Shown one piece after another: positions 53,526 through 64,000 of a DNA stretch of 64,000 nucleotides (positions within the stretch are counted from its first letter, which is position 1; each line of letters starts with the position of its first letter). The notes under the pieces were generated by a model, which made no database searches, was not told the DNA's origin, and saw only the letters and a list, made by a program, of their open reading frames with translations. The stretch comes from Nereocystis luetkeana (Eukaryota; Sar; Phaeophyceae; Laminariales; Laminariaceae). The DNA lies in NCBI GenBank assembly GCA_031213475.1, contig JARUPZ010000010.1, positions 5,434,776 through 5,498,775 on the forward strand, written 5' to 3'. Made by a program: the position numbers and the translations under genes.

Positions 53526-55494
53526 TATTTAATGGTGGTGGGGCGTCCCTCTCTACAGCCACCTTTCTTTGGCATGTGCTGGGCAATGTACTCAATTTTT
53601 AAATTTTCCACGGCACCGAAAGAGAACAAACCATGCCACGACAGCAACAGCAACAGAAGCAGCAAGCAAGCACTATCCGACGCACCAGGGAGAGCACCAG
53701 GCGGCAAAGGTGCTGTGTAGTGTTGCCGTTTGGCTGGCCGTGTTGGATTGGCTCTGTTATAGGCTCGCCAAAGCAAGGCTCTCTGATAGGCTTTCTGCTG
53801 TGTACTATCAGGACCTGGTGGTATCTTGTGTTCACCGTGTGTGTGTTCATGTTGTTATTCAATTTTTAAATTTTTCCTCCTTCAAATCGCGATTGCTGCC
53901 AAAATATATACTTGGTACCAAGTACCGCCACTCTCCAACAACCCTCTCTGCCCCTTACCCGCGTGTACTCACTTAGAAGGCGCCTCTACCTTGTCTTACA
54001 TACCTATTTTATGGTGGAGTTCGTTTTAAGTTTGAGTTCAGAAAAGCGAACCAAGCACATCGACACCTACAACATCGCCGTAGCCTCATTGCCTGAGATC
54101 GCCGGAGCCTCATCGCCTGCGGCCTATGGGGCGGGCCGGATGATCACGCTCAACCCAGGCTGTCTGGCCATCATCGGCTGGGGCTGCCGAAGCATCATCG
54201 CCTACGATCGCTGCAGCACCACCACCTGGGGTGGATCGACTACTACGCTATGCTTTGGTCGGCCGCATACATGCATCACCAGCAACAGGTTATGAGCCTC
54301 GATTCGAGCGTTCGCTAAACACGACTCCAGCACGTCTACTGCAGAACCTCGGCTTCTCACAGGCGTTGAGACTGCACACATATACGCTAATAATGTGTGC
54401 AATGTTCGTATCCATAGTATTTACGAGTAGACACTCAGGTTCGCTCACTACTGCACATATTTTATCTGATATAATATGTAAATGGAAGCCAAAAATAGAC
54501 GCGGCTATTCTGGGGTGGGGGGAGGGCAGCTTAGTTTCAATGTGGGGGGGAAAACGCATTTTTCGAACCCCAATTATAGTTGATTAGATTGTGCAAAGTC
54601 CGGACGAGTGGACGAACAAGAGGAAGCATTCGAGAATACAGATCCTGTAGATACCAAGTGAATTGTTATTGCCCTCGATGAAATGCTTCCGAGCGCTGTT
54701 CTCAGTTTGCTTGTTTTCTTTTTTGCGAAGTCGCAGTTGAAGTTGATGCGAGTGTGGAGAGAGACCAGTAGGCACCAGCACAGACGGCACCCCAGCAGGC
54801 GAGGTTTGGCTCAGACTGAACGTCTGCTTTTTTTCCTTGGAAAACAAGAACAAAAGGCACGCGCTTCGCGCCCTCGCGCCTCATTTGTTAAATATGATTA
54901 CTATATTACGGGACAGAGTGGTATGCCAGCACAGCAGTACGACAGCACGGTGGGAGCAGGACGCCCCACCCCCCAACAGCCATCAATAGGTTGTGGTTTG
55001 CCTGTTCCATACGGCGGTAGTGTTCATGGGAAAGCTCGTCTGTCGATATCTGTATAATATCGCTGAATGTCTCCCCTCGCCTCTAAGAAAAACCCACGGC
55101 TCACGGCTCCGGTTCCGAGCGACAATGGAAGCCGGAAGCCTGCCCGCCCCTACGTACGGAAAGACACCCTCCTTTTACGAAGCATGCTATTATAACGTTA
55201 TGTGGAGTCCAGGCGGTGGTGGATCAGTAGGCACAGCTTGCAAGAAATGTTATATTGAGTATTGAGCAGGTATTTATTTTCTGAAATCGGGGAGACAAAA
55301 TACACGACGACGGTAACAAAGTGATCGCCGGACGATTAGAGACAGAACATACTGCATACATTTCTGTACCACACAGGGTCGGACAGTAAACGCGAATTAC
55401 TTTTCTTCTTGAAGTTGATGCGAATTAGACTTTTTCGTGCTGCTATTTTAATAGTAGTAAGTAGTGATGCACCAGACTCTTTCACAGCCTACTA
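53526..55494. other. Anonymous sequence
   Basis: Frames up to 135 codons occur on both strands without family resemblance. CAATTTTTAAATTTTTCC appears near 53597 and 53860. No supported gene. Confidence 0.3.
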
Positions 55495-55929
55495 TTACGG
55501 GGGACCGTAGTAAATAGGACCGATTATTGTTGGTAAAAATAGGTAAATACTCCGTACATAGGTTTTTGTGTTTACCGTAGGTCCTATTTACTATGTATGG
55601 TCGAGTAGGTTTAGCAGTCTGGGAGAAGGGATCTTTAGGGATGTTTTTTACTCGGAAAATGTGTAGCGTGGTCTGCACTTCGGAATCGTCCCCCGCATCT
55701 GCGAATTTTCCTGGTTCGATGCAAACTCGGCGTAGCCTCGTTTATGGCGAGTTTTGGCCCGTTTCGGCTGCGGTTTGGGGTCAGGGTTAGGGTTAGGGTT
55801 AGAGTCAGGGGTTGGGTTGGGTCTTCGCCCGTGCCTTGTTCCCAACAGGAACCAAAACATCCGAACAGCCTACCAACCTAAAGATCCCTTCTCCCAGATT
55901 GTTAAAGGTCCTCGTATGGTCCCCCGTAA
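55495..55929. mobile_element. MITE A split by element C
   Basis: The left arm TTACGGGGGACCGTAG...GGTCCTATTTACTAT is followed by GTATGGTC, 311 bp of element C, a second GTATGGTC and CCCCGTAA. TA flanks the whole. C therefore inserted in the right arm of A. Confidence 0.9.
55603..55913 (-). mobile_element. Element C, 311 bp, with 8-bp duplication
   Basis: Direct repeats GTATGGTC at 55595-55602 and 55914-55921. Ends GAGTAGGTTTAGCAGTCTGG and the inverse of GAGGACCTTTAACAATCTGG. Same length as the 5.5-kb copy. TTAGGG-like units lie in the middle. Confidence 0.9.
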
Positions 55930-55931
55930 TA

Positions 55932-57204
55932 TTATACTTGAAGAGTGTGGGAATGACGAAAGTGATAGATCTACTGTGGCACACAGCAAGCAGTGGTCTG
56001 CCACGGGGTTTCTTGACATGTGCCAGGTATTATTGCGCTTGTACGCACGACGGTTACTAAGCAAAAAGTAATCATCACTATACTCGTGGTCGTACTATCA
56101 TACGAATTGAATATGATATGTACTTTATTTGGGAAACGATTATAGAGAAAAAAATACCAATCGAGTCTATACAATGCCAAAATATGTAACGACCAGCGTG
56201 AAATATGGTTTACACAAAATACATGGTCGGAACTTTTCCGACCAAGCACGTACAGCATACTCGCATAATGAGTATTGGGTAGTAAAGGTTTTCTGGGCAT
56301 TCATTTTCATAGTGTGGCACGCCGTACAACATACAGCACACAACACAGCTTTGTGTGCCGCAGCATGTAGCAGAGGAGCAGCCCCAGCTCTGCTGCAACA
56401 ACGCACATAAAGCACCGCCATACGATCCAACCCCCCAACCCAAGTACAACCCTCTTCTCGGCGTAGTATGAACTCGCAGTTATCACCCTTCAACACCAGC
56501 AATCTCAACAGCGTGGTGTGGCACGCCGATCTAGCACGCGTGACTCAACCGACAGCCTCTCGTAGTAACTGATGGAAATGATCGACCACAATATTTCCCC
56601 GAATATATCGAGCACACTTAGCACAACAAACACCACCACACACTGCACAGCACAACCCGGCACACAGGCCTTGACTCCAATGCCCCCCCAACCCAAGCAC
56701 TATTATGAATACTAATAAAGATCAGCTGGCGTGTGTAATAAGCGCTCACACGATGACGATCCGCCCAGTGAACTCTGCGGCCCCAGATCGCGAATTTTTT
56801 TAGATCCCCAACAAGCGGTCCGAGAGCTGACGACGCTTTGTTGGCCAATATCAATGAAAAACATGTTGTGGGTTGTTACACATTTGACAGATTGACATGT
56901 AGTTTCAACTGCCGGGTTATTATCTGTGCGACGATAGATGCTCGATCTCGACAGAGACTCAACCCACGGCCAACCCGCTCGGTGGCGGTCAAGGTCAACT
57001 ATTGTAGATGACGGGCTCGAAGAAATGAGGTGGATGGATGCATATTCTAGGGGGCAAGAGCTTGCCGGCGGCGTCCTACGGTATCCTCCCCAACCTGAAA
57101 AAAAACATATATTGGCCATTCGAGACGGATACACTTTCTTGGCCATTCGAGACGGATACAGCAGGAAAGTAGTACTCGTACATAATGTTCTAATCTATTT
57201 TGTG
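55932..57204. other. Anonymous sequence
   Basis: TTGGCCATTCGAGACGGATAC is tandemly duplicated at 57111-57156. No gene recognised. Confidence 0.35.
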
Positions 57205-57300
57205 CACACCAGCGGCCAATGCGCTGCACTGAGCGTAGGGCCCAAGCGTCTGAGCCAACTCTGACTGCCTTTCTTCGGTCTGGCGAACTGCAGTGCTCGA
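57205..57300 (+). repeat. Repeat K, copy 1
   Basis: GCTGCACTGAGCGTAGGGCC and CTGACTGCCTTTCTTCGGTC match, inverted, 63755-63835. Confidence 0.55.
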
Positions 57301-57394
57301 CGTACATACTCTGGATTCATCGCCACCCTTGCACAACAACACGACACTACAGCAGCAGGCACCTCATCTGGTGTATAGACGTCTCCCCAACTCT

Positions 57395-57560
57395 GACTGC
57401 CTTACGCGGTATGGGATATGGGCTAATTTGGTGGTATGGTATATGGGAATATGGGAAAACCACGGTATGTGGTTTGGTATGTGTTGACGGTATGGTACGG
57501 GAAACCACACAGTATATGGTATGGTACGTTTGCGGTATGGTACCATGGTACGATGTCGTG
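57395..57560. repeat. GGTATGG-rich tract
   Basis: Irregular repetition of GGTATGG and GGTATATGG. Confidence 0.7.
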
Positions 57561-57705
57561 GATGTATTATATGGCTAAATTTGCCAGGTGGAATGGAATG
57601 TTTCAGTATATAAGGGCCGTAAAGGCCGAATACGTCCTACGAATATCATCTGTAACAAGCTTATATATCGGCCATTGGAAAGTGTTCAAAAATATGAGCC
57701 TTGCG

Positions 57706-57773
<68 letters not shown>

Positions 57774-57775
57774 GG
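57706..57775. repeat. (GACA)n microsatellite
   Basis: About seventeen uninterrupted ACAG units. Confidence 0.97.
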
Positions 57776-58901
57776 TTTGCATTTGCCGAAACTGATAATG
57801 CCTCGCAGAGAACGGCCTTTCTGCGGCAGGTGCTGTAGGTCTTCTTGTGTATAGGGCTCTACTACAATAGGGCGTGGGGCGAAGAAGAGCTACTAAGTAT
57901 TGCGCCTGGTAGCTGTGGGTGGACCTACTGCACGTCAAGGTTTTGCGTGAGTAGGTCGAGACTGCGCCATTCAATCCCGGCACTTCGTTTTGTTGCGAGA
58001 AAAACAGTTGAAAAAACAGCCTCTACCATAGTACCGGGCAGTGAAAACTAACTTTCACCTGGGATCATGCTCCTCATGCAAACATCAACGCTGGTACATA
58101 CGTAGTTGTGCCAGAATAAAATAATTGAGATTCGCGTTTCAATCGCGGTAAGACTTGAGCCAGAAACATCATATGATACTGCACTACCTGGTACCGGTAT
58201 TAAATAAGCTATTCAAGGGCTCTAGACCAGCTACAGCGAGTGGTAGAGCCCCATCGGTTAGAGCCTGGGAACTGTAAGGCTTATCATACCTGGTAGTTGC
58301 TTTCCCGTGGAGAAACAGTCCCGACGTTGTATGCAAGCCGAACCACCACAAAAAATGAGTTGCTCTGGCGTCGCTGAAACTCGTATATCCCCCCCCCCCC
58401 GAATCGTCTACCACTCCATCCACTACCATGAGGCTTTTACCGGTACATACTATTAATACCGTAAAACTGTCTGTCGTGGCTACTGACTTGGTCCTGGCGG
58501 CTCAAGCCCAGCGCCAAAACCAGGTGCTGAACCACGGTCACTCTGAAATCGGACTTCTGCCCAATTCATCACGCCCCCCTCGCCCCCCCTCCTCATCAAA
58601 AAGCCTTACAATCCTTAGACAGCAAAACTAAGCTAAGCTTAGCCAACATGTGACCGGGGTTGGACGTCCATGGATCTTTGTCAACAACCGCGGCCACGTT
58701 TTTGGGGGCAACAACTTGGATTCAGAGTGGGAAGAAGAACAACAGGGGAAAACCACACATGGCTGAGCTCTATACCCAGACCTACAGCAAGCAGAAAAAA
58801 TAGACGGCTAAAACAATTGACAGCCCCCAAGCCACACTCACTCGTCAACATCACGCCTCCTCTCCTCGACCCTCACCGCGCCGGTCTCCCACCAAAACCC
58901 C

Positions 58902-59485
58902 ATGCTGCTTACTACCGCTTTTCCACCATCAACCATACTTGCTTGCCGCTCACCAGGCGAGCCTTTCGTAAACCGAATAAAAATTCGCTGGATCCGCGGC
59001 GAGATCAAGAGAGCAGGCTCTTCACAGCCTGATGCACCTGCCACCATCGACACCCCCACTAAAGCTCAAGACGACACGGACGAGCCTCGAAATTTGAAAG
59101 AGGGCGCTGTGCACACCCTATATAGCGCCACGATAACGGACGAATCTTCAAAGATATTCGAGACAGCGCCATCCACAGCCGATACGGCTCGCTACAACCT
59201 CGAATACTATGATATGGACGATTCTCTAACGCTGATGTTAAACAAGACAGCATGGCCAACGAAGCAGCAGCGTCGATTCCCAATGACGGAGTCCGGTCAT
59301 TGGCAACCCAGAGCAGGACTACAGAAGACAAGCACACACTAAAGGAACGTACAGTAGAAAACGTCAGCGCGAAGACACGAACCAAGCCGCAGAAACCGAG
59401 ACAACTGCCGGGAGCACCCCCCCCCACCGCCCCCCTTTCACCCCCCCCAAATTCTGCCTCCGTGGATGAGGAAGAGGGCGCGTGA
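58902..59485 (+). other. Coding-like stretch, product unknown
   Basis: One frame is open from 58902 to 59342 with hydrophilic, protein-like text (IKRAGSSQPDAPATIDTPTK, EGAVHTLYSATITDESSKIF, TARYNLEYYDMDDSLT). An overlapping frame from 59252 to 59485 is also protein-like (NEAAASIPNDGVRS, then a Pro-rich end). They may be exons or one aged ORF. No domain is recognised and I do not join them. Confidence 0.35.
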
Positions 59486-61030
59486 ATGCAGTGCGCTCGC
59501 TTGCTCAACCCAAGACATCGCGGGCGAATAGCCGTCTGCTCCACTCTTTTTTCGGGGCACTATTTCCAGCGATAGGGGCATGGAGGGGGGGAGAGCGGTT
59601 TTAATCCCCACTGCTGCACAACAGCTGTCGCCGTACAATAGCCGTCGGACAACAGTCGTTGGACGGTACATGGCCGTTGCCTCGCAAGTTGGCCACACTT
59701 TCCGCGCATCCATCCCCTGCCCCCCCCCCCTGTCCGTCTCCTCTTGCTTGTGACAAACAAAAACTGTGCAGAAAAACTCGACCAGGATCCCAAACGGCCC
59801 GGACAACCTGCAAGCGGCGCGTTGTACTTAATGAAAAAAAAGCAAAAACATTCCTCTACCCCCCGCCGCCCTCCCCGCCCCCCCCTCCCCTCGCGGAAGC
59901 GATTACGGTATAACAAGCAGGATGTAACACGACTCCTGGGGTAAATTTCCAAGCCGACTTCTTGTCAACGGGGAGCGTACAAACTCCAATCGATGCGTAC
60001 ATGCGAGATATTTCCCTCGCCACTTCGTTTTCATGTGTCTTGGAGAAAATCGGTCCGGAAAACCATCCCAGGAGGTTGTGTTATCTTAAGCGTGTTGATA
60101 CGGCACACTTTTTGCAAAACAAAAACCGGAAGCTCTCAAGAAAATACGAGCCGCATCACCAGACATGCCAGAAAAAATCGCGGACATCAAACAGTCACGC
60201 CTCACCGAACGGGCGCTTTTGGTAGGGCACCCCCCTCTTTGCGGCAAAAGAACCACAGCAGAGCAACACATCAGTGGCAAAAGCGCCAAGGCACCTACTG
60301 TAGAGAGAGACTGGCGTCAATTCACTGCCTGCCCGCTTCTGCTTTTCGTGCCTCTTGTATCACACAGCTCCTTCTTGTTTTCGCCGCAAATCTGTACCTG
60401 GTACTGTTTTTGATAGCGCTACACGAGTGGCGGTCTGTTAACTCTTAATACACCCTTCGGAACTGTACCCACATTTTTGGGAAAATTCACTTAGAATTAA
60501 AGTTGGATTTTTTTTGCAGCGGTAAACGGGTGAAAAAGCCGCGATCATCTGGAACTCCCTCCCCCCCTCTTCCTCCTCCCCTTTTCGCTCCTCGACACAG
60601 CAGCACCACGATAACATCTAGCTACATAATCCACCGCAAGATCTTATCCCCATCGCCGAGTGCAAAAGTACGGGCGGGAGAGACACACAAGCGCGGGGCG
60701 ATAATTTGCTCGGAAAGTTCCGGAAACAAAAAATGGTCACGACTTGACGCGGTAATTTTCTCCGAGAATTGCGGAAACAAAAAATCCAAAAAACGCCAAC
60801 ACAACCTCAACAGGAGGGGCGAGGTGGGATGGACGCGGAGCAGGGGGGGGGGGGGGGGGGATAGTCTTGGTCTTGCAGCTAGCGACTTCAAAGCGTGATT
60901 ATAACTTCTTCTGGGTAGCCCCTGTGCACGAGGTAGTCCGTCACTTTGCGGGTGAAAAACTCCGGGCCTGTGGGGGTTGGAAGTAGACGCGGCAGGAACA
61001 GGAGGTGAAGTAGGGGAAGGGGCAGGAGGA
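59486..61030. other. Anonymous sequence
   Basis: Poly-C and poly-G tracts near 59725, 59880 and 60845. A repeat L relative lies at 59945-60097. No supported gene. Confidence 0.3.
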
Positions 61031-61034
61031 GCAG

Positions 61035-61175
61035 GAGGGGGGAGGGTGGGCGCACTCAGTTGCTGCTTGACTTAGGGCTTTGACTATTGACCGCACATCT
61101 CTTTCGCGACGGAGCCCCGTTCCCAATCCTATTAGAGACACCTCCAACATTTGGGGGCTCCTATATATTTATTTT
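61035..61175 (+). repeat. Poly-G repeat G, copy 5
   Basis: GGGCGCACTCAGTTGCTGC, TGACTATTGACCGCACATCT, GCGACGGAGCCCCGTTCCC, then AGAGACACCTCCAACATTTG as in copy 3. Confidence 0.65.
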
Positions 61176-61659
61176 TCGGGGGGGGGGGGGGGGGTGGAGG
61201 TAAAAAAAAAAAAAACACGTGACGCCGGCCCAAAACAAAACGCAGAACACTGCGGCAAGCAGCAGCAGCAGCAACATCCCAGACGAAAACAAAAACACAG
61301 ACGAACAAAACGAAGGACGTAACGAACGGCATCTCAGCTAAAAGACGCGACGTTGCATCGACGTGGGATTTCGATCGTATCCACATGTTTGCAGCCCTAC
61401 AACAACAGGTGCAATACCGGGGGCAAACGAAGCATACACAGCATGTCATGTCCGAACAAGTTTAGCGCGGGATGAAAAACATAAAAAAAAATATCGCGCA
61501 ACGGCAAGGGCAGCAAGAATACAAAATCGGCATTCCACGCGGACGGTTTTAGGGCTCGCTAGTTGGCCGGTTCGTTGGTCGCTCACCCCCAACACTGCTA
61601 CCGCAATGAGACAGACCGGGAAACAGAACGCACAGCAAACACCCCGCGAGCATTCCCCA

Positions 61660-62200
61660 CATCTGCTACAGCCGCGAGGGGGGTGATTTTGAAGCCAGGT
61701 GCCGACGTCGACAATCCTACGTGACCAATTCTCCTGAAACAATGAAACACGGACGAAGAACAAAACAAAACTAACCAGGGAGATACTGCGAACCCGTGGT
61801 AAAAAAATACTTGGAACAGGAAAGCCTGCAGCAGCAGAGCACCCCCTCTCCCCTCCCCATGCATGATATCGAGGACCCCCCCCCCCCCCCCCAAACCTGC
61901 CACAGTAGCTAGGGTCCAGCCTTGAGGTCAGTCGCGGACATCGATAATTATACGTATTTTTTTTCAACGAAACTGCAACAGAGAAACAAAACAAACGGGG
62001 CAGAGCTTGCGTACGCAGTAAAATATACCGGTATAAGGAACAAACAGGAAAACAAAAAAACTGAATACTGAGTAGCATACGACAATGGCCATGCATGATA
62101 TCGAGTACCCCCTCCCCCCCCCCCGCCCCCCCCCCTTCCCCATTTGCCACAGCCGCGAGGGCACCGATCGTCAACTCAGGCGCTGACGTAACCAGGTTAA
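61660..62200 (-). repeat. Three short LAAVA-encoding blocks with poly-G
   Basis: On the minus strand, blocks near 61720-61670, 61930-61895 and 62195-62155 read SAPGFKITPLAAVA, SATDLKAGP then LATVAG, and SAPELTIGALAAVA. Each is preceded by a pyrimidine-rich stretch and AG. The second and third are followed by a G run and TCGATATCATGCATGG, the start of repeat F. They resemble the end of the exon candidate at 62574-62768. Confidence 0.5.
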
Positions 62201-62354
62201 AAATAAATAAATAACATATTAATAACAAAACAAATCGTGAACCCAGGATAGAAACAATACATGGAACAACCAGAAAAAAAAAAAAGACAAGAAGAAGAGC
62301 AACTCCTCTCTCTCCTCCCCGACTCCTTCGCCATCCTCCCCCCCCCCCACCTCC

Positions 62355-62565
62355 CACCCTTCACACAACTCGCCAAAAACCTCGCGTTCCGCTTCTTCCC
62401 GCGTGCTGCGACAAGCAAGGTCTACCAGATCGGTGAAAATCCGACGTGCTCCGTCCCGGCATTGTAGGAATGCGAGGGGTCTATAGCTACTCCACTACGG
62501 CCGTGCATGACTTATGTACACCCAACGTCCTCTTCCCCCCCCCTCCCCCGTCTCCCCCCCCCGTC
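62355..62565 (-). repeat. Poly-G repeat F, partial
   Basis: GATCGGTGAAAATCCGACGTG, CTCCGTCCCGGCATTGTAGG, CGGCCGTGCATGAC, TGTACACCC and C-rich text, the inverse of the 0.6-kb copy's 5' half. Confidence 0.6.
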
Positions 62566-62573
62566 CTCTTCAC

Positions 62574-62768
62574 CTGCAACAGCCGCGAGTGTGCCGATCT
62601 TAAAGTCAGGCGCGGCCTCTCGCACGTTAGCGTTGGCGCCCAGCTGGTGCCCGAAGAGGTCCCGCTCAACGATGCAGCTGACGTCCAGTTTGCGGTGGTT
62701 GCGGAAAAAAGCCTCCTCCAGTTCTCCGTACAGCGCGAAGTCTTCCGCCTTTTCGTTCAGCCAGAGGA
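62574..62768 (-). CDS. Possible internal exon of an unknown gene
   Basis: The minus strand has a pyrimidine-rich tract (CTTGCTTGTTTTTCCTC) before GGAAG, then about 64 codons: VLWLNEKAEDFALYGELEEA, FFRNHRKLDVSCIVERDLFG, HQLGANANVREAAPDFKIGT, LAAVA. It ends at GCAG|GTGAAG. The phases at its two ends are 2 and 1. The text is amphipathic and protein-like, clearly better than the other frames here. Family unknown. A run of G and repeat F follow in the presumed intron. Confidence 0.42.
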
Positions 62769-63240
62769 CTTCCGCCGCGGAATAAAAAGAGGAAAAACAA
62801 GCAAGAAAGCAACACCAGAAACGAATATTGAATCAGGAGAAATGTACACGAGGTATACATACCTGGTGGGTACCCATAGGAAAAAATAGCAAAAAATGAG
62901 TGAAAAAGGAACGGTAAATATGCAAAAAAAACAAAAAACGGCGGCATGAAAAAAGGCGACCAGTACATTGGCATCGACTGCATCAACAACCGCTTTCCTG
63001 CAGTTTAAAAGGTTCAATGCATATTTCAATTTCAATTTGATACCACTACGAGTATTCATTTCTAGTTTCGTTTTCATTTTAAATCACCATTTCCAGCGTT
63101 GTCTTCCACCCCATTTTCCAGTTTTTCCTGATTTTGAGTGCCCCTGCATTTAAATGTTTACCTTGAGGCTGTTTGCTACCAGGTATGCGGTTCGGTTTCG
63201 AACTTCAGACTTGTATTTTTCGAACCCGAATATGAAAGCA

Positions 63241-63442
63241 TCTGCTTAAGCAGTCCGAATTAGCAAAATCTGACCGTAATTTTTCGATTGGAGATCCGAC
63301 GGCCCCAAGTCTTCAGATTTTGGGCCTCTGCTTAAGTAGTCCGAATTAGCAAAATCTGATCGTATTTTTTCGATTGGAGATCCGACGGCCCAAGCCGTCA
63401 GGTTTTGGCCCAGAATCCGACGACTTGGGCTATCAGATTTTC
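63241..63442. repeat. 86-bp tandem repeat, about 2.3 units
   Basis: Units start TCTGCTTAAGYAGTCCGAAT at 63241 and 63327, with a partial third. Each holds CAAAATCTGA and, 50 bp later, TCAGATTTTG, giving a 10-bp hairpin stem in the first unit. Confidence 0.85.
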
Positions 63443-64000
63443 AAAACGAAAAAAGGTATGGTCTCTAAACTCAAGATGTTATCCACGACTGCAAGCAGCA
63501 GGACGATCGAATAGTTGGATGGTGACACAGGTGTGTAGCGATGTTGCGTCGCGCCTGACGCGCGGTCGGCGCGTCTCTCAGTACTACAGTCGGCTGGCGC
63601 GGGCTGGGGCCTAGAGGTCTAGAGAAGCGCACTCGGCGCGCAACTCTCCGTGGATACGAACTCGTAGACTGCAGCAGCATCAGCAGCAGTCAGTTACATT
63701 GTGAAACACAAAATAAGAAAAAAAAAAAATGATTGACTCTAGCGCACTAGGCACGTCTCTTCGCCGCCGGACCAAAGGCAGTCAGCGTTGGCTCGGACGC
63801 TTGGGTCCTACGCGCAGTGCAGCGCACCCAGTGCGTCTTTTAGCGACGGCAGACCACAACAACAACAGCAGCAGAGTTGGTCTCGGCGGTTGCTCGAATC
63901 TTAGGACGCACAATAAATCCGATTTTCTCCGCACAGGGAGACTGTTTCGTTTTGCGAGGTTCAAAGCTAAAAGCGCGATCGCACCGAAATCTGGAAGCTC
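63443..64000. other. Anonymous sequence with repeat K
   Basis: Repeat K inverted at 63755-63835. The rest is a GC-rich stretch without a recognisable gene. Confidence 0.3.

Noticed and set aside
58225-58285. tRNA-Tyr-like 5' half (AGCCCCATCGGTTAGAGC followed by ACTGTAA)
   Set aside because: The D-arm text is suggestive, but no T-arm or B-box follows within a plausible intron length and the acceptor stem cannot be paired.

Overview
This window looks like repeat-rich nuclear DNA from a eukaryote. There is no bacterial-style gene packing, rRNA or operon. Instead there are a full-length non-LTR retrotransposon, tRNA-derived SINEs, several TA- and TTAA-inserting MITE families, telomere-like TTAGGG tracts inside a transposon, and a few GC-richer open stretches with plausible splice sites. 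The reverse transcriptase types and the TE-heavy, intron-rich texture make me think of a stramenopile alga (brown-alga-like). That is a guess from memory, not something the sequence proves. I recognise no LTR or virus-like element.

Layout. 0-8 kb: repeats F, B, A, C and D with nested insertions. 9-15 kb: a nest of one dispersed repeat (family I) carrying SINEs and TTAA MITEs, then a 772-bp foldback element. 15-19 kb: a possible first exon, a minisatellite and little else. 19.7-24.8 kb: three LINE 3' ends and an intact RTE-like LINE (one 1259-residue ORF, minus strand). 25.4-30 kb: one copy of repeat E, split by two MITEs, a 2.6-kb 5'-truncated LINE and a SINE-bearing insert. The uninterrupted sister copy of E lies at 46-47 kb and serves as an empty-site control. 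32.6-37 kb: a decayed second reverse transcriptase (RT2), itself split by an old RTE-like LINE. 38-42 kb: a possible FLYWCH relic and the best host-exon candidate. 43-50 kb: MITEs, repeat E, poly-G repeats and an acidic exon-like ORF. 50-64 kb: mostly anonymous sequence with SINE, H, A+C nest, (GACA)n, a coding-like stretch and poly-G repeats with short coding-like blocks.

How the parts relate. Nested insertions order several families: MITE B lies in MITE A, C in A, the SINE in family I, and the LINE and MITE A in E. The most interesting signal is smaller than any element. The octamer TATTAATA and the nonamer TACCWGGTA recur far beyond chance. Where paralogous repeats can be aligned, each is a 6- or 7-bp insertion at a TA dinucleotide. 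TATTAATA is exactly what a Tc1/mariner-type cut would leave after excision of MITE A (TA duplication, ends TT...AA). TACCWGGTA looks like the footprint of a second TA-inserting element whose intact form I do not see here. The window therefore appears to carry excision scars as well as insertions.

Host genes are few and uncertain. All exon calls rest on open frames, composition and splice-like junctions only.
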